NCBI GenBank assembly: GCA_903832475.1
Contig: CAILBQ010000583.1
Span: forward strand, 1 to 5,434
DNA length: 5,434 bases
Source: an uncultured Acidobacteriota bacterium
GTDB lineage: Bacteria; Acidobacteriota; Terriglobia; Terriglobales; Acidobacteriaceae
Direction of reading: 5' to 3'
In this document: one piece after another, positions 1 through 5,434 of the stretch
Position numbering within the stretch: the stretch's first letter is position 1
Layout of the letters: every line of letters begins with the position of its first letter
Program-made: the position numbers and the translations under genes
The notes under the pieces: model-generated
Seen by the model: only the letters and a program-made list of their open reading frames with translations
Databases searched by the model: none
Told to the model about the DNA's origin: nothing

Positions 1-17
1 CGACGCTCTTCCGATCT
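1..17 (+). other. Residual Illumina sequencing adapter (artefact)
   Basis: The bases CGACGCTCTTCCGATCT are identical to the last 17 bases of the Illumina TruSeq universal (P5/read 1) adapter. They sit exactly at the contig edge, where untrimmed adapter is expected. The gene 1 reading frame happens to stay open through these bases, so an automatic caller could extend the protein into them; those residues would be spurious. The adapter identity is recalled from common knowledge of the oligo, not from a search. Confidence 0.95.
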
Positions 18-2135
18 CCCGCGGTGATCCTGGAGCGCAAGCGCGCACAGGCAATCTACCAGGAACTGAAAAGTCAGGCCATCGATCCCGGTCTGCTGCA
101 GCAGGGGGAGCGGACAGACCAAGACGCACAGCGCTCAGCGGTCTTCAGTGCGCACATCGTCCCCATTCCGGCCTGGGGAACGAAGCGCCTTGAAATGGAA
201 TATCACCAACGCATTGGCGTCGATGCGCGCAAGAGCTACTTCCTGCTGCCGCTCAAGCCGGATGCCTACGGCAGCCAGCACATCGCGCACCTGAGCATTC
301 ATTACGAATTGCATTCCGCCGCGCCCATCAAGGACTTCACCATCCCCGGCAAGCTTCTTTCGCTTCAGACCACGCAGCAGGATGAACACACCATCAAGGG
401 AACCATCGAAGCAGCCAACCTCGATCTGGGTGAGGATTTCGCAACCACCTGGAGCGTGAATGCGCCCAGCAACACCGTTGACGTAATAGCTTATCGCAAT
501 CCGCAGCCGATGATGCAGACGCCGGCATTCGATGGCGCAATCGATGGGCCAGTCAAAGATGCACGAGGCAAATCAGCAAGATCGCAAGCCGAGCCGGGTT
601 ACTTCGAGGCTCTGGCTCAATTGAACCTGCCCTCGCAGCCTGCCTCTGTCGAAACGCAGGCAGGCTCGAGAACGGTCGTCGTGCTCATGGACACGTCGCT
701 GTCGATGCAATGGGAGAAACTCGAGCGCAGCTACGCGGCCGCTGCCAAGGTGCTGGAAAGCCTGCGCCCGCAGGATCGATTCAACCTGTTGCTTTTCAAT
801 ACACGCGTCGATCCCTTTCGCCCCTCACCTGTGGCCGCGGACCTGGCAACCGTGAGGTCGGCGATGGATTGGCTGAGAGCAAGCCATCTGCGCGGCGGAA
901 CGGATCTCGAAAAAGCACTGGAGGCAGGCCTGGCGCAGGCCGCTGAAGCGCAGTCGACGCTGATTCTGCTGACCGACGGTGGCGCGGACCGCGGTGAAAT
1001 TCGCAACGCAAAGCTGGCGGCGGGATACAGTGCGCGATGGTCGCACATATCCGCAGACCGGCGGCCCAAGACGGATGTGTTTGCCGTGGGCGACGACGCC
1101 AATCTGCCGCTGCTGCGCTTGCTCAGTCACAACGACGGAGTCATGGAACATGTCCTCTCCAGCGAGCCCGTCGAGTTCAAACTAACAAATTTTCTTGCCA
1201 AGGCGGGCCAGACTCCCTTCGGCAATCTGCGCCTTGCCGTCTCTCCGCAGACCGCGGTGGAAAAGGTCTATCCGCTTGATGCGAATGGCACGGTTTTCGA
1301 TGGCGGACAAGCGGCCTGGGTAGGCGAGTATAGTAAGCCCGCGAAGAACGTTGGCTTCCGCGTGGAGGGCCAACATGAAGGCAAAGTGATCAGCGCGGAA
1401 GCGAAAGCCGACCTGCCTGCAGAGGCTCTCGAACATGATCAACTGCCGCGCCTGTGGGCGGGAGCGCGCGTGCAGGCGCTGCTCGACCAGATCGATCGCG
1501 ATGGTGAAACCGAGGCGGCCATCCAGGAGATCATCCGCCTGGCGCGCCGGTACAAATTTGTCACACCTTACACTTCTTTCCTGGCTGCACCGAGAGCGCT
1601 GCTGCGACCGCGCGTCATTCGACCCGGTGACCCGGTGCTGCGCATCCACACCGATCCAGCCATCGTGTCCGTGGTGGCGATGTTCCCGTTCGGACTCGAG
1701 AAGCCGTTGCGCTACCTTGCCGGCGAAGATGCATGGCAGACGCGTTTCCTCGCTCCGCCCGAGATGACTGACGGCGTTTACCAGGTGCGGCTCATCCTGC
1801 GCGACAAAGACGGGCAGACCTATCGCGAGCAGAAGAGCTTCATCATTGCTTCCAAGCCGCCCACGGTCAAAGTGCGCCTGGACCGCTTGCGTTACCGCGC
1901 CGGCGACGAAATACCCATCTCCGTCAGCGCATCGCAAAGCACGCGTACACTGACGGCGCGAGTGGAGGGCATGGCGCCGGTCAGCCTGCATTGGAATCGT
2001 GATGCATCGGCCAGCATCGGACAGGTAGAACTTCCAAAGAACCTGCCCGCTGGCGACTACACGCTGGTGGTAACAGCTGAAGATGTGGCACACAACCTGG
2101 CCACTGCGGAGGTGCATCTTGAAGTGGTTCCGTAA
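18..2135 (+). CDS. VIT and VWA domain-containing protein, 5'-truncated
   Basis: This is the C-terminal part of a VIT/von Willebrand factor A protein, a family of extracytoplasmic or surface proteins whose VWA domain binds partners through a divalent metal. Counting the GTG at 24 as residue 1, the visible order is as follows. Residues 1 to about 100 are the rest of a VIT domain (LERKRAQAIYQE and the VPIPAWGTKRLEMEY strand are typical). Residues about 218-390 are the VWA domain, with all MIDAS elements: DTSLS at 223-227, Thr293 in RGGTD and Asp318 in LTDGG. Residues 510-519 hold YKFVTPYTSFL-type sequence, a family hallmark after the VWA domain. Residues 533-703 are beta-rich and look like two Ig-like modules. 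No cysteine occurs. The GTG at 24 is not a real start: it lies inside the VIT domain, has no ribosome-binding site and is next to adapter. The signal peptide and early VIT strands are therefore missing. The stop TAA at 2133-2135 lies inside the next gene. The family call is strong; the ligand and pathway are unknown. Confidence 0.9.
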   Translation, partial: PAVILERKRAQAIYQELKSQAIDPGLLQQGERTDQDAQRSAVFSAHIVPIPAWGTKRLEMEYHQRIGVDARKSYFLLPLKPDAYGSQHIAHLSIHYELHSAAPIKDFTIPGKLLSLQTTQQDEHTIKGTIEAANLDLGEDFATTWSVNAPSNTVDVIAYRNPQPMMQTPAFDGAIDGPVKDARGKSARSQAEPGYFEALAQLNLPSQPASVETQAGSRTVVVLMDTSLSMQWEKLERSYAAAAKVLESLRPQDRFNLLLFNTRVDPFRPSPVAADLATVRSAMDWLRASHLRGGTDLEKALEAGLAQAAEAQSTLILLTDGGADRGEIRNAKLAAGYSARWSHISADRRPKTDVFAVGDDANLPLLRLLSHNDGVMEHVLSSEPVEFKLTNFLAKAGQTPFGNLRLAVSPQTAVEKVYPLDANGTVFDGGQAAWVGEYSKPAKNVGFRVEGQHEGKVISAEAKADLPAEALEHDQLPRLWAGARVQALLDQIDRDGETEAAIQEIIRLARRYKFVTPYTSFLAAPRALLRPRVIRPGDPVLRIHTDPAIVSVVAMFPFGLEKPLRYLAGEDAWQTRFLAPPEMTDGVYQVRLILRDKDGQTYREQKSFIIASKPPTVKVRLDRLRYRAGDEIPISVSASQSTRTLTARVEGMAPVSLHWNRDASASIGQVELPKNLPAGDYTLVVTAEDVAHNLATAEVHLEVVP
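2108..2112 (+). promoter_or_regulatory. Shine-Dalgarno site for the TTG start of the TPR gene
   Basis: GGAGG lies 6 nt upstream of the TTG at 2119, near-ideal sequence and spacing for a ribosome-binding site. It sits within the last codons of the VIT-VWA gene, whose stop is 2133-2135, so the genes overlap by 17 nt. This decides the start: the next in-frame candidates (GTG 2155, ATG 2299) would remove part or all of the signal peptide. Translational coupling is inferred from the layout. Confidence 0.8.
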
Positions 2136-5100
2136 AGCCCCGCTTTTCTGGGCCGTGCTTCCGCTGACCGCCGTCTCGCTGAGCGCAGCCGCGGTATGGC
2201 AGGGTGTTCCGCTGCGTTTCAATTTTTCATCAGGTTGGTCGCGCTGGATTGAGAACGTGCCCGCCAACTCCGATGTGGAGAAAGCCTTGTACCGCCTGAT
2301 GCAGTTGCCGGGAGGCGATATTCTTTTCCGTCGCAGCCCGAATGAAGCGGTTCCGGCGCTCACCAGCCTGCAGGCGGCGCAGAAGGCAGATGCGATTTAT
2401 TCCTTGCGCGCTCTTGAAGAGGAACAGGCGCTCGACTTCGATGCCGCCGAGCGAGACTGGAAAGCCTGGGTCGACAAATCCGACGATCCTGTCGCGGCGC
2501 ATCTGGATCTCGCCGACTTTTACGATCGGCGTTTGAAGCCGCAGCAGGAGATTACAGCGATAGAATTCGTCGGCCAGTCGGCTCCCGACGTGCGCGAGCG
2601 ATGGACCGCAGTTGCATCGCAGCGCGCCTGGCTTGCCTGGCAGCGGGCGCTCAAGGTAGTCAGTACGTTCGCGCTGCCACATGCGGAATCAGTACGCCTT
2701 TACGCAGAGTGGGTCAAACGCTTCCCGGCTGAGCCTGCAGCCTATCAGGCGCAACTGGACTTCCTGCTGGCGGAACGCGAATTCACTGCGGCTACCGATG
2801 TGCTTGCGCGTTACCGCACAACATTTCCGCAGGACACGATATTCCCCGTCAAAACAGAGGCTGATTTGGCTGTACGCCGCGGGCAGGTTATAGACGGTCT
2901 GGCCGTCTATAACGCAATGTTTGAGCCGCTATGGCCTGCGGAACTAATCAAGAGCTATATCGGCTTGGTCATCCAAAGCCGCCAGGATCGCGCCTTCGCC
3001 GATGGGCTGCGCGCCAAACTGGCTGCCGATCCAGACGACCTTCGCGACGCGGCCCGGCTTTTCTACCTTTATCAGCAACAAGGGCAGCTGGATTCCGCGA
3101 AAGCTGTTCTCGCCCACTTCCGCGAATCGAAAGAAACACGAGGCGCAGCCTGGAAGGCCCAAGAGCTTGACACACTGGAGCAAATCTACGAGGCCATCCA
3201 GGATTTTCCTGAGGCCGCGCGCTACGCCTATGCGCTGGCCGCGGACAAATCGCTGCCTGCTTCTGAGCGCGGCGGCACGGTAGCGCTGGCGCGCATCCTG
3301 CTCTCGGCTCCCGAACTGCCACTGCGCGTGGGAGCCGGTAATCTCGCCCTCTACAAGAACATTGCCACCATGGATCGCGGCCCCGGCTACCTGAATGGCA
3401 TCCTGTCGCTGCTGCTCAACACCCAGGGTCCCGCCAGCGAATACGCCAGCGAAGACCAAATCGCCACGCCCTACTTTCATCGCGCCCGCGCGGCGGAATT
3501 ACTTGCACAAATCGATCAGCGCTTTCCTGATGACCCCGCGCGGGCCTCGCTGCATGCCAGCCTCATGACTGCTTACGGCGTGTATGGAGAAGATCAGGCG
3601 GTCATTCGCGAGGGCACGTCCATCCTGGACAAGTTTCCCAAGTATGGAGAACGAGTTCAGGTTGCGATGCAGCTAGCCGACGCGTATGAACGGACGAAGC
3701 AGGTTGACCGGGAATTTGCGGTCTACCAACGCCTCCTGCAGGAGCTCGCTGCGCAGGCTGATGGTGTGCCGCTAGGCGCTGGAGGAGACCGCTATAGCAA
3801 GCCCATTGCCTCTTTACCGCAAGCAGCACTTCCAGTTCCTGAGCCCAAGAATGCAGACGCTGAGAGCGCGGAAGAAGGAACTGCACCACCCGTTTCGGCC
3901 AAGACGTCGCCGGCTGTGCGTTCGCAGCAGTATGCCCAGGTTCTGGACCGCTACTTGTCCCGGCTCGTCGTTCTGCATCGCCTTCCCGACGCATTGACGC
4001 TGTTGCGCGGCGAACTCGATCGCAATCCGCAGGACCCGGGGCTTTACGAGAAGTTGGCCGGCTTCCTCGATCAGAACGCTCTGAATTCGCACGAGGAAGA
4101 AGTCTATCAACGCGCCATTCAGCAATTTCAAGACACGGGTTGGTATGCCAAACTGGGCCGCTTCTACCTCCGCCAGAAGCGCAGTGCCGACTACAGCGCG
4201 CTTATGCACAAGGTCGCGGATGCCTTCGCCGGGACGGAAATAGAGTCATTCCTCGAGCAAGCTCCGGCACCGGACAGATCGTTGGCGCTGCAGGTGAATC
4301 TTTACGCGTATCAGCATTTCCCGCACGACCTGCGCTTTGTCGAACGTTTGATCGCGGAGTATGGGCGGTCTTCGCGGACGCGACCCGAATTGGAAAAGCT
4401 GCTGTGGGCGCACTGGTCCGAAAGTCCGGCCTTCCGCAACCGACTGTTTGAATTTCTCAGCAGCACGGGCAGGTTGGACGCGCAAATTGCTGTCCTCCGT
4501 CAGCAGTCTCCAGAAATCGAAAAAGGCGACTGGAGCGGCTTGGCCGCTCGCAATCCTGCTGCTGGACGCTTTTGGCTCGAGTCCTGCCTGTGGCAATCGC
4601 GCTATGAAGAGGGTCTGGGCGCTGCTGGTTCACTGGCGGCGGCCTACCCTTCAGATTCAATGCTGGGAGAGCAGGCTTCGTCGCTGTATCGGTCGTTCGC
4701 CTACTTTCATCCCGAAGATACAGACAAGGCAGTGACCATTGAAAAGCGTTTGCTTGAAAGCCAGACGGCGAATCTCGACCTCATAGCACGTATTGGCGAC
4801 ACCTATGCAGACCAAAATCGGCTGGAGGATGCTGCGCCCTACTGGCAGCGCATGGCCGAGGTGCGTCCCGGCGAAGCCGACGGCTACCTGCAATCAGCGA
4901 CCGTGTTCTGGGATTATTTCGACTTCTCCTCGGCTCAGGCGCAGTTGGAGAAAGGCCGTGAGCGGCTGCACCAACCCGCGCTGTTTGCGTATCAGGAAGG
5001 CGCCATCGAGGAGAGCCGGGGCGACCTTCCTGGCGCAGTCCGTTCCTATACTGCTGGCGCGCTGGCCGAGCCCGTATCGACCGAGAGCCATGATCGATTG

Positions 5101-5434
5101 CTGACGCTCGTGCGCAAGTCTGCGCTGCGAGCACAGATCGAGGCGGGAACGTCGGCTCTGCTTCAATCAGCCTCTCCGACCAGCAGAGCTATTCAACTGC
5201 GCGCAGCCATTCTCGAAGCCGGGCACCAGAAAGCCGATTTTTCCAAAGAACTTGAGCGGCTGATTGCACAGACCAACTCCTTCGATGTGCTGGATGCGGT
5301 CGCAGCCGCTGCCCGCAGTCATGCGTTGGCGGATGTCGAAGAAGCTACTCTGCGCCGGCAGATTGCCCTGACCAACGACCCCGTACGCCATCTCCAACTG
5401 CGCTATCAACTCGTTGATCGCCTGCAGGAGAAGA
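2119..5434 (+). CDS. Large exported TPR-like repeat protein, 3'-truncated
   Basis: The frame stays open from a TTG start to the window end: 1105 complete codons with no stop, so the C-terminus is missing. The start is chosen for its GGAGG site 6 nt upstream and because it gives a signal peptide or anchor: basic KWFRK, a hydrophobic stretch at residues about 8-26, and a possible SAAA cleavage site near 22-25. The rest is largely helical, with degenerate TPR-like pairs. Clearer ones are at residues 202-240 (FPAEPAAYQAQLDFLLAERE), 305-335, 636-704 (NPQDPGLYEKLAGFLDQ) and best of all 885-987 (IGDTYADQNRLEDAAPYWQR and following). An Ala/Pro/Glu-rich, probably disordered linker at 549-604 splits the array. 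There is a single cysteine (residue 823). TPR arrays are protein-binding scaffolds; no catalytic motif is visible. The 17-nt overlap with the VIT-VWA gene suggests co-translation and a shared envelope role, but the function is not known. The ORF is sure; the TPR assignment rests on motif reading. Confidence 0.88.
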   Translation, partial: MKWFRKAPLFWAVLPLTAVSLSAAAVWQGVPLRFNFSSGWSRWIENVPANSDVEKALYRLMQLPGGDILFRRSPNEAVPALTSLQAAQKADAIYSLRALEEEQALDFDAAERDWKAWVDKSDDPVAAHLDLADFYDRRLKPQQEITAIEFVGQSAPDVRERWTAVASQRAWLAWQRALKVVSTFALPHAESVRLYAEWVKRFPAEPAAYQAQLDFLLAEREFTAATDVLARYRTTFPQDTIFPVKTEADLAVRRGQVIDGLAVYNAMFEPLWPAELIKSYIGLVIQSRQDRAFADGLRAKLAADPDDLRDAARLFYLYQQQGQLDSAKAVLAHFRESKETRGAAWKAQELDTLEQIYEAIQDFPEAARYAYALAADKSLPASERGGTVALARILLSAPELPLRVGAGNLALYKNIATMDRGPGYLNGILSLLLNTQGPASEYASEDQIATPYFHRARAAELLAQIDQRFPDDPARASLHASLMTAYGVYGEDQAVIREGTSILDKFPKYGERVQVAMQLADAYERTKQVDREFAVYQRLLQELAAQADGVPLGAGGDRYSKPIASLPQAALPVPEPKNADAESAEEGTAPPVSAKTSPAVRSQQYAQVLDRYLSRLVVLHRLPDALTLLRGELDRNPQDPGLYEKLAGFLDQNALNSHEEEVYQRAIQQFQDTGWYAKLGRFYLRQKRSADYSALMHKVADAFAGTEIESFLEQAPAPDRSLALQVNLYAYQHFPHDLRFVERLIAEYGRSSRTRPELEKLLWAHWSESPAFRNRLFEFLSSTGRLDAQIAVLRQQSPEIEKGDWSGLAARNPAAGRFWLESCLWQSRYEEGLGAAGSLAAAYPSDSMLGEQASSLYRSFAYFHPEDTDKAVTIEKRLLESQTANLDLIARIGDTYADQNRLEDAAPYWQRMAEVRPGEADGYLQSATVFWDYFDFSSAQAQLEKGRERLHQPALFAYQEGAIEESRGDLPGAVRSYTAGALAEPVSTESHDRLLTLVRKSALRAQIEAGTSALLQSASPTSRAIQLRAAILEAGHQKADFSKELERLIAQTNSFDVLDAVAAAARSHALADVEEATLRRQIALTNDPVRHLQLRYQLVDRLQEK
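2887..2913. repeat. Perfect 11-bp inverted repeat with 5-nt loop
   Basis: GTTATAGACGG (2887-2897) and its exact reverse complement CCGTCTATAAC (2903-2913) flank the loop TCTGG. The repeat lies inside the TPR gene and encodes VIDGLAVYN (residues 257-265). It would form a stable stem in mRNA or a palindromic site in DNA. No T-run follows, so it is not an intrinsic terminator. It may be chance, a protein-binding site or an mRNA structure. Confidence 0.7.

Noticed and set aside
2299..2301. ATG as an alternative start for the TPR protein
   Set aside because: It would delete the signal peptide and leave about 160 bp of open frame between the genes unexplained. The TTG at 2119 has a much better ribosome-binding site.
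1182..2363. A 393-codon open frame on the - strand
   Set aside because: It lies antisense to the 3' half of the VIT-VWA gene and the start of the TPR gene, both clearly coding. Its protein has no recognisable domain and an odd, Cys/His/Arg-rich composition. Long antisense frames are common in GC-rich genes.
2887..2920. The inverted repeat as an intrinsic terminator
   Set aside because: No T-rich run follows the stem, and it lies about 770 bases into an intact coding frame.
2944..3480. A 178-codon open frame on the - strand
   Set aside because: It is entirely antisense to the TPR gene, which has continuous frame, signal peptide and ribosome-binding site. It is a shadow with no supporting motif.
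3470..4711. Repeated 12-mer CCTACTTTCATC in two places in the TPR gene
   Set aside because: It encodes a short similar Tyr-Phe-His stretch, but the flanks differ. It is too short to be a mobile or duplicated element and is probably chance or a trace of helical-repeat similarity.
4140..5134. Several 100-125 codon frames on both strands near the right end
   Set aside because: All overlap the open TPR-protein frame. Their products are Arg/Pro/Ser-rich, as expected of off-frame readings, and lack start-site signals.
5415..5434. Adapter at the right end of the window
   Set aside because: The last bases do not match the reverse complement of the adapter beyond a trivial final AGA, and the TPR frame continues normally to the edge.

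Overview
The window is a contig fragment of GC-rich (roughly 60% by eye) bacterial DNA. It is coding almost end to end on the + strand and holds two overlapping, tandem genes, both incomplete. The first 17 bases are not biological: they match the 3' end of the Illumina TruSeq/P5 read-1 adapter. The contig was therefore not fully trimmed and real sequence starts at about position 18.

Gene 1 (about 18-2135) is the 3' part of a VIT/von Willebrand factor A protein. It starts inside the VIT domain and continues through a VWA domain with an intact MIDAS metal site, the VTPYTSFL-type motif common in bacterial VIT-VWA proteins, and a beta-rich C-terminal tail that looks like two immunoglobulin-like modules. 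Gene 2 (2119-5434, running off the right end) is a very large exported protein of at least 1105 residues, built mostly of TPR-like helical repeats. It starts at a TTG inside the end of gene 1, with a strong GGAGG ribosome-binding site 6 nt upstream, so the two genes are probably translationally coupled. It has no in-frame stop in the window and is easy to miss, because it has neither an ATG start nor a stop codon here.

There is no intergenic DNA and no tRNA, rRNA, CRISPR array, insertion sequence, promoter or terminator that I can support. The one notable non-coding signal is a perfect 11-bp inverted repeat with a 5-nt loop at 2887-2913, inside gene 2.

The organism is probably a GC-rich Gram-negative bacterium. 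A VIT-VWA protein next to a giant secreted TPR protein would fit Acidobacteriota or a similar environmental lineage, but this is inference and cannot be settled from the window. The working model is an envelope pair: a metal-dependent VWA adhesion/assembly protein and a long helical-repeat scaffold, made together and both acting outside the cytoplasm. Neither has a recognisable catalytic domain, and their biological role is unknown.
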